NCBI RefSeq assembly: GCF_000226095.1
Contig: NC_016476.1
Span: 1,984,001-2,048,000 of the forward strand
DNA: 64,000 nucleotides
From: Thermothelomyces thermophilus ATCC 42464
Taxonomy: Eukaryota; Ascomycota; Sordariomycetes; Sordariales; Chaetomiaceae
Direction of reading: 5' to 3'
Shown piece by piece: positions 1 through 13,800 of the stretch. How positions within the stretch are numbered: position 1 is the first letter of the stretch; every line of letters begins with the position of its first letter. A program made the translations under genes and the position numbers. The notes under the pieces are model-generated. The model was not told the DNA's origin. It did no database searches and saw only the letters and a list, made by a program, of their open reading frames with translations.

Positions 1-2886
1 TGGCTTCCTAACGGGAGTATTAAGCAGGCTATCTGCGGCATGGACGACAACCAAGACGATATTCAATGGTATCAGCGTGTTCTGGAAGCTTGTTGTCTCA
101 GCCACGATCTCGAGCTTCTACCCGATGGCGATGAGACGGAGATCGGAAGTGGCGGCCTTAACCTCTCAGGCGGGCAGAGACAAAGGGTGGTAAGTGTGGT
201 GAACCTAGGTCCCTTACGTGGAGTTAATAATGAAGAAGGGCCTAACCACATCTCCAAGGCCCTGGCGCGTGCATTGTTTGCCCGATGTGACATTGCCCTG
301 CTGGACGATGTTTTCAGTGCTCTAGATGGAGACACCGAGATGCGAATCTTTCGAAACTTGTTTGGGCCAACAGGACTCTTCCGACAGTTGAACACAGCGG
401 TAGTCCTGGTTACAAATTCCGGTAAGTGTCGACCTTGTTTCTATTGACCTGCAAACAATTATGTATTCAGCTAATCGATACTCCTAGCACAATTTTTTCC
501 ACCCGCCGACCTCATCCGGGTTCTTGAGGGCGGTAGCATAAAAATACAAGGCTCCTGGGAAGAAATAAGACACAAGGCCCACTCCTCGATATCCAAGTTC
601 AGTCTTCAGCATCAGAACGACCGCGTCGTTGCTCCCGCCCCGCTTTCCAACTTTACAAAGTTGAATGCTCAACCTCAAATCAGACAAGAAGCAAAGGCTG
701 ATCTCGTCAGGAAGACAGGGGATCTGGGGCTCTATTGTTAGTGCAGTTGCAGGTGATCTACGGTGGTAGGGAGAACCTTCGAGTGCTAACTTTGCGGCCA
801 TTAGGGTACTACTTCCGCTTTGTTGGCCTGTTCAACCTTGCTCTCCTCGCCGGCTGCACCGCATCTTACTCCTTCTTCATCACCCTTCCGCAGCAATGGC
901 TTAAGCTGTGGACGGAATCCAGCGGCCAGAACCAAGTCTTCTATGTACTCGGTTTCATCCTGTTGTCACTGTTATCATGGACTTCCACCAATGGGACAAT
1001 GTGGTAAGTTATACCCAACCTAGGGGGATATCCATATTCCCGTCCTTAACCAACGACTTGTTTATAGGTCGGCGGTGATTCGGATTGCCCCTCATTCTGG
1101 GCTGATAATTCACCAACACCTCCTCACTATTGTTTCGAAGTAAGTGCACTCACTCACTCCAGTACCCTGCATAGATGCTCAAGATCTGTAGTTTTCTGAT
1201 CAGCTAGCTGATGCTCATCTCGGGTTAGTGCCCCTCTGTCGTTCTTTTCCAACAACGACAACGGCTCCATTCTCGCCCGGTTCACTCAAGATATGCAGCT
1301 CATCGACAAGCAGCTTCCTTCTGCACTGGCCAACTTGGGGAACCGTAAGTCACAATACAACGCCCTTTCTTCAATAATCTAACAATGAGCGTAGAAATCT
1401 TCAAACTCTTGGCGCAGGTCTTACTGCTGTGCATAGCACAGAGGCGGCTCGCCTTATCTCTCCCAGTGTGTGGAAGTCTGGTCTGGATCATCCAGAAGGT
1501 CTACCTCAGGACATCACGGCAGCTTCGGTTTCTGGAATTGGAATCTCGTGCAGCGGTGCTATCAAGCTTCCTCGAGTCGGTGAGTAAAGTTGTACTATAT
1601 TGGACCCGAACGTTGCTGACTCGTTCTCCGGAACAGGTGGAAGGTCTTGAGACGATACGATCGTTTGGTTGGCTCAGCGAAATAACTGACCAGAACAATA
1701 AGCGATTGGAGGACTCACAGCGTCCTGAGTACCTCCTCATGTGTCTCCAGCGATGGCTAAATCTGGTTCTCGACATGATCGCCGCTACGGTAGCGATAGG
1801 CATCATTGCAGCCGCCGTCGCCCTTCGCGGACAGATTCAGGCCGGACAAGTTGGAGTGGCACTCAATATCATGCTTGTGGCCAACACGACTTTGCTACGG
1901 CTGATCGAATCGTGGACAAGTTTAGAGGTTTCTCTAGGTGCGATTGCCCGGTTGCAGGCGCTTGAAACAACGACGCCGTCTGAATTCGACAAAAACGCCA
2001 TCTTTGAGCCACCCCGTGGGTGGCCGACTCGAGGACAAGTCGAGTTTAAGGGTGTTACCGCGGTATACAAGTAGGTCTCTTGTTCCAAGCTGCAGTCGAA
2101 CTCCATTCAAGGACGCTAAATGCTGACTCGGGGCCTGATTGTTGATGCAACAGCGCCGAAGCCGTCGCCTTGCGGGGTGTGACCTTGACGATCAACGCAG
2201 GCCAGAAAATAACGATCTGCGGCAGAACTGGCAGTGGCAAGAGCTCCTTTCTCCTGGCGCTCCTCAGGATGCTGGATGTGCAATCAGGCAGTATCGAACT
2301 TGACGGCGTCAACATCGCCAAAATCCCGCGTGACTTTCTGCGGCAGCGGTGCTTCGTGACGGTATCACAGGACGGGTTCCTTCTACCCAGTGAAACACTT
2401 CGCTCCAACCTCGATCCGGAACGCTTACTTGGCGACGACTATATCATCATCGACACTTTGAAGAGGGTTGGTCTCTGGTCACATTTCTCTCCCGCGGGCC
2501 AGTCTTCCAAGGAGTATTATCGCGGTGATGGGCACCCGATTCTAGATCAGAAGTTATCGTCCTTCTCAGCCTTCTCAGCTGGCCAAGCCCAGATCTTCAC
2601 CCTCTGCCGGGGAATTCTCAAGGCCGAAGCTCTACGAGCCGACGGCGGGCGGCCCGTGGTACTTCTTGACGAGGTCACATCTGCCCTGGACTCAAGCACG
2701 GAGTGGGCTGTGCAAAGAATTTTCGAGGCTGAATTTGCAGCAAAAGGGCATACCATCATCATGGTTTCCCACCGTCTAGGGCAGCTATCCGAGTTTATGC
2801 GTCCGAGAACGGATCTTGTTGTCCGCATGCGGGATGGGAGGTTGGAGAGCGCTGTGAGCGACTTGAAAGGAGCGGCAGGAGATTGA
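1..2886 (+). CDS. ABC-C (MRP-like) full transporter, 3' part, 5' end outside window
   Basis: Membrane ATP-driven exporter of the fungal MRP/ABC-C family; substrate unknown. I read ten exons: 1-189, 259-421, 488-736, 805-1003, 1068-1139, 1229-1344, 1395-1579, 1637-2070 and 2154-2886, with all intron phases consistent, giving 779 residues plus stop (nine exons lie in the window and upstream ones are missing). The order is the end of nucleotide-binding domain 1 (signature LSGGQRQR about residues 55-62, Walker B IALLDD about 75-80), a linker, the second transmembrane domain (about 200-500), then NBD2 with Walker A GRTGSGKSS near 559-567, Walker B VVLLDE near 703 and H-loop VSHR near 743. Two oddities: the NBD1 switch position reads VLVTNS where ABC-C proteins usually have His, and the NBD2 signature reads FSAGQ. 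Asymmetric NBD1 sites are usual in ABC-C. The gene sits at the edge of a RIP block but is itself not visibly degraded. Confidence 0.9.
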
Positions 2887-3399
2887 GAGTCCTTAGAGAA
2901 GAGAGGTTGGTCAACTCTGGGTTCCAATACATGTACGAGTCCAGAAACGTGTTGATGAGAACGTGGTAGCGGAATAATTGCTGCAGATATCTACGACGCC
3001 ATCAAGTGTTTCGAACGCATCGTGATAGCTCAGCCAGAGAGACTTTTCCAACGGCGTAGCAAGGGTATCTTTTCGACAGCACTCCATTACGGCGAGCGGA
3101 CTCTTCAAAATATTGAGCCGCAATGCATTGGGGGAATCAATGGTGGTGGGCCGACAAAGTGGTCCGAAATTCGTGATATAATTATGCTCTGTTAAGTTTC
3201 AGCTGGGAAGCCGGTTTATCGATCTCTGATAAGAGAGGGCGCAACCACAAAGGTAGTGCCGATTAGAGGGGAAGCTAGCGATGCTATAGTCGTATATAGA
3301 CCACCTCTGGTAGGTGATGCTGGAGCTGTGGTGGGAGCTGCGGTGCACGCATTTGGTTAGCTAGGCAGTAGGAATACGCAAAGGCGGCTAGTCAAACGT
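2887..3399. other. 3' flank of the ABC transporter gene
   Basis: Base composition is still gene-like up to about 3.1-3.4 kb and then falls into TA-rich sequence. I see no convincing coding region. The transporter's 3' UTR is presumably here. Confidence 0.5.
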
Positions 3400-5569
3400 G
3401 ACGAAGCTCAAGTTCCACTCTACAACGGACTCCTTTCTTCGAAGTTACCTACTTTAGGTATAGCTAACAAGGTTTAATTATATTAAGGCTAGGAGAGTTT
3501 AGGCACTAGAGTAACTAAGCATTACCTATAGCGTAATAGATTATAACCGACCCCTTATATATATATAACGGAATAAGGTCTTCCTAGATAAGAGTATCTA
3601 GACTATATTATTAAGCAAATGGAATAAGCTTTATAATAAGAACTTTCTTTTAATAGCAATACTAATTAGTACTAATGCTCTCTTATTATATAAGATTCTT
3701 ATATTTTATATCTTACTTTTATTAAATAGCGTTTTCTCTTTAATTCTAGAGTCTTAGCTATCTTATATTAATCTTAAGCTTCTACTACTTATAAAGGATA
3801 GGTTCTAACTTTAGGAATGGTAGCACCCCTAATCGTGTAAAGCGCTATATACAAACTGCCCTGCTAGTATAGCCCTTGTACACTTACTATATAAGTATAA
3901 GCCTTGCTACTCTAACGTCCCTTCCTTATGTTTTCGACTTCTCTCTCTCCTCCCCTCTCTCTCCATTACTCCCTGTTTCCTTAAATACGCTTCTCATCGC
4001 TAACGCCTCTCTGATCCTCATTTTGCCTAAGGCGCCTGCCTGTCCGACCTACCCCTTATCTTCCCCTCTTTCCGGTAGCAGCGCTACTGCCTCAAACCTA
4101 TATACGACGTCTTATATAATATAGTCCTACCTTTCTCCTTATTATTAGTGACTGCTTTTCCCCTAAGCCCTATATATTACGACTTACTAAGCTAGACCTT
4201 TAGGCCGTTAGGCTATTCTCGCCTATTTAGATTACGATTATCGTTCGACTTTTATTACTATAACTCCTACTTAAGTTAGAGCTCTAGCTATATATAAAAG
4301 TTGTCTTTTCCTTTACTCTATTAGTAAGTATACCTTCCTCTATCTATAAGGAGCTAACTCTTATACCTACCTTATAGGTTCCTTACCTATATAAATTATA
4401 ATAGATATCAAATCTAACCAGTTACGAAAATGCTATAGGTATTAGCTATATCCTAAGGTAGACCTACTAGAAGGCCTCCTCTTCCATAGTATATTTTCGA
4501 AGATATCTACCCCTAAAGATCGTATAATCTTATTAGGCACGTTCGGACCGATTGCTAGTATAGCTATAGTAGGGCCTATGAGAGATATATTACGAGAACT
4601 AGTATATTCGTGTCCTAATTTAGCTAGAAGTTATTTCCCGGTTATATACTACGACTTAGCCTATAGTAGACGAGGGCCGGAAAGGCCGAGCTAATGATAA
4701 GCCCTTAGTGACATAGTCTAATTAGGATAGGTTCTAATGAGAAGGAGGAAGGCAGTTCTACCATAGTAAAAAAAGGTCTAAGTAGGCAAAGGGACAAGGC
4801 GTATCCTAAGCTAATATAGCGTCTCTAGCATTCCTACTAGCCTATAATTATAGTATAGGAAGCTATAGCACTAAGTAACATCTATAGACTCCTATTATAT
4901 AATAGGCAATCCTTGTTATAGTTATATTAATGTTAGAGCAAGATACAGATTATAAGAAGGCAGGTAATAGTGCTTCAATAATAATAGTTACATTATATAA
5001 TAGCTTGGTAAGAGGTCGCCTTATAATTAGTAGTTCTAGCTATAAAATGACAAAAAAGGAGGGGAGCTAGCTTATATAGAAGGCTAGAGAAAATAGAGAT
5101 GACATACTTTGCATTATAGTGGCTAAGCCGACCTAGATAACGTTTAGCAATGGTGTAGATTACGTAGTATCAAAGTTAGGACTATAGATCCTTTGTAATA
5201 CAAGGTCTTGATAGTGCTCTCCCTCCTAGCCGACTTCTTTTCGTCTCGGCAATTGTGTGATTAGTAGAGGCATGTAGGACCAGTAAATTAATGTCTTGTA
5301 TACTCGAAGTAGTATATAACGAGGCATTTTACGGCTAAGTACGTTCTTTAAAGAGTCATTACGATTAGCAAAGCAGATTAGGAGTTAGAGAAGGCTAGGT
5401 CTAGCTTATTATTAATACTATAGCTAAGTCTAATTATCTATATATAGGGATATATCCTATCTATTCCTTAGTACCTAGGAGTATAAAGGTAGCTAGCTTC
5501 TATATTAATTCATTTCTAATATCGTTTTCCTTCTAGCCTTAGGCATTATTTTATAATTTAATAATATAA
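3400..5569. repeat. RIP-degraded A+T-rich DNA, unclassified
   Basis: Very TA-rich with few CA or TG dinucleotides and stops in all frames. Short open stretches such as 3876-4124 are low-complexity and lack recognisable domains. I found neither paired terminal repeats nor a polymerase motif, so I take it as decayed transposon sequence of unknown family. Confidence 0.5.
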
Positions 5570-5585
5570 TATTACTAATAGTATT

Positions 5586-6705
5586 TTTATTATTATTATT
5601 AGTCCTATACCGCTATACTAATAAGCATGCCAGAGCCTCTCTAGTTATATATAAAGGAAACCATACCTAATAGGCCAGATAAAAACCTCTATCCCGCCTC
5701 TAATGCCTAATCTGGAGTACCAATATACTACAAAGAAAAGGAGAAGTGGCTTAAATAGCCCTATAGAGGCCTTCCCTCCCGGTCTAGCCTCCTTAGGAGG
5801 CGGTATTCCGGGAGCCTCCCTAGGTCCATTAGCCACTATAGAACCCTCCTTACCAAACGATGGTTACGGGTCCCTATACCCCGTAGAACGAGGTCTAGGT
5901 CCCTTTGCGACCGTATTTCCTAGGATTCCCACGTTCGGCTTCTTGGTAGGTTCGGGCACTATACGACTAGGTGCTCTACAGTTTCCCTCCCCTAGCCACA
6001 GGCACAGTAAGGGGTACTGACCCCCGGGACTTAAACCCTAAAAAGGAAGTCACAGAGGCCAATAGCCCCTATACGGGCCTATACTAGTAGGGAGCTCTAG
6101 GCCTTTATTAGGCCCTAGTACCTTTATAGGCCTTCCCCTATAAAAACCAGGCACGGAGGGTCCTTGTCTGACACGCGCTATATCCTCCTGCCGGCTTGGT
6201 CGGCCCTCCACCGGTTGCTCTAGCTAGCCAACACGGCCAGTTCCGTAGCCCGTAGCCTTCTTTGTAGGGTCTGTAGGGGGGGTTAACCCCCTCTACAGCC
6301 CTCCTAAACCCACTGCCGGACCGTCGACCCCGCTACTTCCAGGGCTGTAGGCTTCGGCTCCCAGCCCCTCGCCCCGGCCCTCCTCTTCTGGAACCTCTGG
6401 CTTAGCCTATTACAGGCCTGTTGGATGAGGGCCCTCGCAGGGACCCGGGAGGCCCCCGGGCCTGCCCTAGTCTGTAGGAACGGCTGGTTGAGTTTGGCTT
6501 CGAAGTCGGCTAACCTCTTGTTAAGATAGAGGTCAAGGGGCGGCACCTAGGCTTCTGTTTCGAGGCACCGGATAGGGGTAGCCTTATAGGCCCCGGTAAC
6601 CACTTGAAGGGCCCTGTGTTGGGCCTTCGATAGCTCCCTAGCAGGGCCTTCTGGCTTACCCCCTGGCTTGGTAGGCTTGTAGAAGTTCGAGGCCCTATAA
6701 GCTAG
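5586..6705 (-). mobile_element. 5'-truncated LINE (non-LTR retrotransposon) copy
   Basis: This is the inverted counterpart of the last 1.1 kb of the full-length LINE at 53016-58234 (matching about 57110-58234), including the C-terminal ORF2 coding sequence and the (TAA)n tail, which reads as (TTA)n at 5586-5601. It is bounded by a perfect 16-bp target-site duplication at 5570-5585 and 6706-6721 (TATTACTAATAGTATT). The truncation lies at the 5' end of the element, as expected of target-primed reverse transcription. It is visibly less RIP-mutated than the full-length copy: an 80-codon stretch of ORF2 C-terminus at 6304-6546 is still open. Confidence 0.88.
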
Positions 6706-6721
6706 TATTACTAATAGTATT

Positions 6722-8454
6722 ATAGTAATAATCTACCTTGATTATTAAATCTTTTATATTCTTACTATAGTAAATTTTAAGCTTATAAGTTATAGTCTTC
6801 TAGCTTAAACTCTCCCCTCTTTAGCCATCTCTAGAAACCCTTTATATTTACTACCTCTGCTATTAATATAGAATATAAGAGGTTTATAACTTAATAGTAC
6901 TAGGATATTAAAAAATAATAGGATTAAAACTTTTAAGAGTGATTAGTCTAAATATAATACCTTTAATAAAGGCTAACTTTATAAAATAAAAGAATATAAA
7001 ATATATGAAAGATAAAGACACCCTAGCTAACTTTAAGCTAACTTTAGTTTAAAGAGAAAAGATATATACTAGAGAATAATAAAAAACTCTATTAGATAAA
7101 GAAGTAAAGACTATCTTAGATTATAATTACTAAGCATTTCCCTAGGTATACTATTAAGGCTATTAAAGTAAGATATTATACTAAGCTTAAGACTATTAAT
7201 CCCTCTTAAAATAGGGCTTAGTAATTATATAATTGCTCTTAGGCATCTATTATAATAGCTAATAACCTTAGTAAAGAGGAAAAGTAAGAGGTAGAAGAGA
7301 CTTATTATAATATTAAGCTAAATAATGATAGTATAGAGCTACTTATAAAGTAGAAAAGTAAGGAGGTAATATAGAAGCCTTATTAGAATATAATAGAGAT
7401 AGAGGCGTTTAATAGGTATAAGCGCCTTTATAGCTAGGTTTATATAGATATTATTTAAGATTTACCTTAGCTAGATAATAACCTTTATCTCTAGATTATA
7501 ACTATTATTTACATTAAATAGCTCCCTTTTCGGCTAGCAGTTTATATACTATATTATTTAGGTAACAAGGTAATATTAAAAAAACAAAGCTAAGTTAAAG
7601 GTTTATAGAGAGTATATTACTATTACTATAGATATCATTACTAAAAGAACTAGCTTACTACCTTTATATATAGACTATATAAGGTTGTTAAAGTTTTAGA
7701 AGGTATCTTTACTAATAATCGGCCATAGTACCTAGGCTTTAGTGGCTATAGTGCTTTGCCCTATTATACCTTATATTGCTTTTAGTGGCTTCATTCTATT
7801 AGTCAAATTTAGCGGTAAGCCAGTTCTTTTAATAGCGACATCCGTACTTAGTCTTAGTCAAGGTAGTTAGTAACAATACTCTATAGTCTAACGCTTATAT
7901 ATAGTGTTCAATTCGTGTAAAGAAGGGCCTACGCTAACGCCCTTTCGTACCAAATAGCTTAGATACAGATATATAATAGGGTTAGAAAAGTATTTACCTA
8001 CCTACTTTTCCTACCCTCTAACTCTAAAGACATATAATATATATAAAATAGGGCCAAACTACTACCAAATTAATATTATAACTACGGCTATTTTAGTACT
8101 TGATTAGGCCACCTTATAATTAAGCCAAAAGATCTATCCTTTTCCCTATATCCATAGTTAAATTAACTAGGAATTCAATAGGTATTTGGCTCTAGACTTC
8201 CTATAGTATTATAGTTATCTAAGCCACTATCTTAATCCGATACTATCTTTTAAAGATTTTTATCTTTGTCTAGCACTAGATATTTTCAATCAGACTAAGG
8301 TCTAGGCTCTATAGTAGCTATTGGAGTAGCCAAAACTTAGTAAACCTTAATAGCCCTATTTAATAGTTAAATAAACCTCCTATAATAATATATTACCTTA
8401 TCTTCTTATAATTATACCCTAGACCTATATATTAACCTAATAAAAGAAAAGAAG
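6722..8454. repeat. RIP-degraded A+T-rich DNA between LINE copy and Gypsy-A
   Basis: Almost pure TA-rich decay with occasional higher-GC islands (about 7735-7960). No motif or terminal repeat was recognised. It formed the target of Gypsy-A, whose left TSD is at 8455-8459. Confidence 0.5.
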
Positions 8455-8459
8455 TATAG

Positions 8460-8792
8460 TGTTATAGGCCTAGGCTTTACCTAGGCTAAATAATGCCGGG
8501 CTTTGCCCGGCAACGGACCGGACCCACCCGGTAACAGACCGGACCCACTCGACCCACCCAAGCATGTATGATTGGTCCACGAGACGTTCGTAGGTCATTC
8601 GTAGGGCGTACGGTCAGGACCCGCTTAGGACCTAACCCGGAGCCTAACCAGGCCCTACCTAGGTTATACACGTATATACTAAAAAGGCACTCCTCTATAT
8701 AACTCCTATATTCTTCCTCTTTTTCCTCCCTAAGGTAATCGAATAAAACATTATATGCTTATCTATAGTTATTATAAGGCTAGTATATTATA
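8460..8792 (+). repeat. Gypsy-A 5' LTR (333 bp)
   Basis: Aligns along its whole length with 22585-22917; the differences are almost all C/T or G/A, as RIP predicts. The central 150 bp remains GC-rich. Confidence 0.93.
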
Positions 8793-10433
8793 TTTCGACT
8801 ACCTTCCTTATTAGTAGTAACTCCCTAAGGGAGTTATTAATAATATAGTTATAGTAGATTTAGGAGTATATAGGCCCTTAGGCTTAGCAGAATTATAGGA
8901 GCTTGTCTACTCCCTTTAAGTAGTAGTAGAATAGTAGAATACTATAATTAATACCCTCTAGGTATCCTAAACCTAACCTAACCTAACCCCTAAGTCGGCT
9001 AGGGTACCCCTTAAAGCTTAACGGCCGTAGCGGAAGCATCTCCTAACCGGACAACCTTTTGACGGTAAAAAGGAACTCTTTATAGTATGGAAGAGTATAA
9101 TAGAACATATCCTTATAGCTAATAGAGATTTTATTGGCTCTAACTATAACTAGTAGGTCTTTATCTAGGGAAACCTTATATACTAGGTATAGACCTAAGT
9201 TATAGCCTACTATAAATCTGTAGGCCCGAAAGTTAGATACGATCTGACTTAGTTCCTCTAATATCTCGAGAGTATCTTCTCTAACCCTTATAAGAAGATG
9301 GTAGCCTTATTAGAACTAGAATTCTTACAATAGAGAGATAATAAACCGTTTATTACCTTTATTATTCGATTTAAGGCTAAGCTATCGAAGGTAGGCGGCC
9401 TCCTTTGAAGTGACGAGCTATACCTAATTAAATTATAATAATATATCTCTCTAAAACTTAAATATATAGCGGTTAGACAAGGAATTCCTTAGGATAACTA
9501 TATAATAGTAGTCAAGAAATACTATAAGATTACTATAGATCTTGAGGCTCTTTGCCTTGGTGATAAGTATTAGTAGATATAAGGGTAGTAGGTAGTACCT
9601 AAACTATGGAGAGAGAAGGATATAAATAGAGATATACCGATGACCGGAATTAACTCGTTACGTACTAACTTATAGAGGAAGGGACCTAATAAGGACAGGG
9701 CAAGAAAATGTAAGGGTAACGCCCTATAGGTAAAATAGGTTAGTCCGGAAGTATATACGGCCTAATAGGTAGCTAGAGTATATATCTAGTATAGGTAGAA
9801 GGGTCATTTTATTACTAAATGTAACTTTGCTCCTACCTTAAGGCCGGTATAGTAGAACTAGTTAAGAACCGATATCAATACCTTAGAGGCTAAGGATTAG
9901 AAAGAAGATAATGACCTATCTAACGAAGAAGATAGGGAGTAGGGAAAAGAGTAACCCCTAAGCAAAGTCTCGTAAGGGGGCTAGAAGACTATAACTACCT
10001 AAAAGACAAGTTTATAGAGATTAGTAAAAGAATAAATAGACCTCCTTTTCTTATTCTAATCTTCCTTAACTCTATTAGCTTTATAAATACTCAAGTAGAT
10101 AGTAGATGTTCTAGCTATAGCGCTATTAACGAGAGAATATACTAGAAGCTTAGAATTAAATAGATTAGTTTACCTACTATATATATCCTTAGGACCGTGA
10201 CTAGGCTATAACTAGACCGGAAGATTACTTAGATAGCCTATATTACAATAGATATTAATAGCTAGAAGAGCTAGGCTACGTTCTATATAGTCCTAGGACT
10301 CGTATATAACATTATACTAGGCCTCCTATAGATAAAATACTAGGAGGTTACACTGGATATATATATAGGTATTCTCAAGATCGGAACGTAACTAGGATTA
10401 CTTATCCACAAGATCTCTTTATAGCCTAGATAA
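8793..10433 (+). pseudogene. Gypsy-A gag and protease relic
   Basis: Plus-strand gag/protease region with numerous in-frame stops. A CCHC zinc knuckle is readable at 9781-9822 (C-x2-C-x4-H-x4-C with the first Cys codons turned to TAT and Gln codons to TAG). A retropepsin active site of the D-S-G type is readable at 10098-10106, with the Gly codon mutated to AGA. The reading stops at the Gypsy-B insertion and resumes at 17832 with reverse transcriptase. Confidence 0.75.
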
Positions 10434-10438
10434 ATAGG

Positions 10439-10891
10439 TGTCACGAGCCAACCATATACCGTAACCCGGTGGGGCACAGGAGGCTGAATGAGCCACCAAT
10501 CAAGAAGGGCACAAAGCGAGGCTGACACGGGATCGCTAGGGAGCGCAGGCTACCACGGGCGAACGATTGCCAAAAAGGAAAAGATAGCAGAGGATAGCTA
10601 GCTACCAAAGGCAATCCAAGGGCAGGATAGAAGGGGACTACGAGCAATCGGCAGAAGTATATATATATATAGATAGCCACTTGTTATAGTAGACTCTAGG
10701 AGTTTACTAGTAATAGTAACTTACAATTACAGTACTTATACCAAGCATCATTAACTATTGTAAGAGACAACTCTAGTGTTATTATAAACCCTTTAGCTTT
10801 ACCGAATCCCTTAGACGACCTGTACGTTTATCCTGCTTAACCTACCTTCGTCTGAACCCTTTTAGAAGAAGTCTAAGTTAGGTTTGTTACA
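10439..10891 (+). repeat. Gypsy-B 5' LTR (453 bp)
   Basis: Pairs base for base in length with 17374-17826. RIP changes are unevenly shared: the first third is better preserved here, the last third better in the 3' copy. Confidence 0.95.
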
Positions 10892-13800
10892 TATTGCTAT
10901 TACTCCCTTTGTTCTGTCATGGTTTAGGACGAAGGTAATTTCGACCGTGATATCGATATGACTACTAACGTTACGGCCGAATAGCTACTTGCCTAGCTTG
11001 GTTAACTCTATTAGCGGATCTAGGAGTTAGACTAGAGAGATAAGGCTGTTTAAGCTTAGATCAAGGAACTTAAGAATGGTAAAAAGCACTTGTAGAAGCT
11101 GGTTAATAAGGCCTACGCCAAAATCAAGGCACTCGAAGGCGCTAAAGTAAGCCGTATTAGGATCGAACTACCTAGTAAATATAGAGGAACTAAGGAGGAT
11201 CTTATAGAATTCCTAACAAACCTCCGATCCTACTTTTGGCTTAATGACGACAAGTTTCTAGATAATAAAGCTAAAGTCTTCTATATAGCTATAAGACTAG
11301 AGGGTAAGGCATTTAGATAGTTCGAGCCTATGTAGAATGACTATCTTATTAAGGAAGATAAAGATGACCGAGACACGTTTATATAGGTAGTTTTTTAATC
11401 CTATAACCATTTTAAAGAAGAGCTTTAGAAGGTTTTTAGCGATAAAGATAAGAAGATTTATATATAAGAAACACTTGCTAGTCTCTAATAGACTAAGTTA
11501 GTAGCCTTCTATGCTATATAGTTTAGATAGGATATACTTAAGTCTTAGCTTAACGATAAGGTATTAATATAACTATTCTATAATAGCCTAAAGGAAAAGG
11601 TTAAAGATGAACTATATAAGTATAACTAGCCTAAGACCCTAGACGAATATATTATATAGGCTATTAGGATCGATAATTGACTCTATATATAAGAGTAGTA
11701 AAAACGAGGTTAGATAAATAGAACTATAGTTAAGGCTAATGATAAGAAAAAACGAGCATACGTTAGTACCTTATATAGGACGTATCCTAGAGCTATAGAT
11801 ATAAATATAGCATAGAAGCAGGACAAGAAGAAGATAACTAAAGACAAATCTAACGTTATCTATTATAACCATAGAAAGAAAGAATACTATAAACAAGAAT
11901 ATTAAAGCCTAAAGAAAGACTAGAAACCAGTCTCTAGAAAGGAAATTATAGCTATTAACGAAACCGCTAAGGATATTATTAAGGTAATAGCTATAAGCTA
12001 CGAAAACAGGGATAGCGACACGGATAGTCTCGGACGTAATAGCGATAGTAAAGATAAATAAGTACCGTACTCCGAACTAGTCACTATAGACCTAGAGATA
12101 GGTCTTGCCGAATAGGACATGGTAGGAGAATATATACTACTAATTTCGATTCTCCTAGCTTTAAGGTAGTAGGGTTTTATAGTTACCTAGAGGTAGGATA
12201 GATTATAGACGACCGACACCTAAGGAATCGAAAGACCTAGACCTAATGTTCTATTCTTCTAGGAATAAATCAAATAGTACTATAATAAAGTTTTCCGGCT
12301 TAATATAGAACTATATAAACAGGATAGACGCTTGATTTAACTTACATAGTAGAGTGATAAGATGAGGGACAAGATAAGGGAACTCTAATATATTATAGGA
12401 ACTATTAAAGGGGAATAGCCTATGATATATGATAGGCCCGATAGCTATACCAAGTATTTTGACGATTAGCAACTTAGCTACGATATATAGAACCTAGAGT
12501 ACTAGTTTATATATACAAACTATAGAAAAGACAAACGTATATAGGAAAACTACTAGAAGAAATACTCCTACCTTAGCATTAGAGTACCTATAGGAAACAG
12601 AGCAGCTGAATTGCTCTGGAAAATCAAAGCCTATGATCCAGAAGGCATTATGGTAGTTCTAAAACGAGCCTAGCCTAGGTACTGCGGAATAGGACAAGAC
12701 ATATAGGACTTGTACTAGAGTAACGATTACCTCTACTACGTAGACGAAAAGAGATCGCGAATTCGGGAACTTTAGATAAAGCTATAGTACGTACGATGGA
12801 AAGTAGAACAGACCTAATAGTAGGAAGCTATAAGCACTTGATGGCTTATAGAAATAGGCACGATCGACGAAGCTATTATTAGCTAGATAACCGAAGAGGT
12901 TAGCACTGACCTGGGAAACGGGTCAGGGCCCTTCGAGGGGCCCGAAAATCATTAACGCTCATATAGCGGAGAGTAGTAGCGTAGTATAGGAGGAACTAGT
13001 ATAAGAGACTACTATATCGAGACCTCCTAGTAGAAATATAGGAAATCGCTACAATCTTTGGACGACGGCGGTAAGATAAGCAATTATAGATAACAGCATA
13101 ATAGAAACAGCACGAAATGCTCGTACTAGTAGATAGTAGAGTAGAGATAAACCTAATTTCACTAATACTTATAAATTAGCTATAGATACCCTAGAGAATA
13201 AAGTAGAAGTATAGTATAGTTAAAGGGCTATTTCCGATGTAATAGGTATATAAGGAGACTAAACTAATCGATATCACTATAATAGGAAAGACTATAGTAG
13301 TTATATTTAATATTATGGATATAGGTAATAATAAAGATATAATATTAGGGTTACTATAGTATAAAGATTACGACCTAGACATTAGCTAGAAGAATAGTAG
13401 CTACCTATAACCTCAAACGGAGTTATATTTAACTAGCAAGATAGGGAGCGTATAAGGATCGCAAGTAGACGATGCTTAGGGGAAGGCATATCCTATAGAT
13501 CCACTATAAGAGATAGATAGTGGTAGGCAGACCACTACAGACTCTAGAAGAAGCGGCATAACAATACCAACGTTATAATAAGAGGAACAAGCTAAACCGC
13601 TAATAGCTATTCTCTCTGTTAACGAATATAAAGCACTATAACTAGAGTAGTAGGTTAAGACAGAAGAAATCGCTAGTATCGCTATAGACAGAACCAAGTT
13701 CGTATACTATTAGAGAACCGAGAGACGAGACAAGACTAGGAAAGTACCGAAGGAATACGAAGGACACCTAGCATTTGAACCGAAGTATCTAGAAGGATTA

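Noticed and set aside
5703-6020. 105-codon plus frame
   Set aside because: Antisense of the truncated LINE ORF2 C-terminus on the minus strand.
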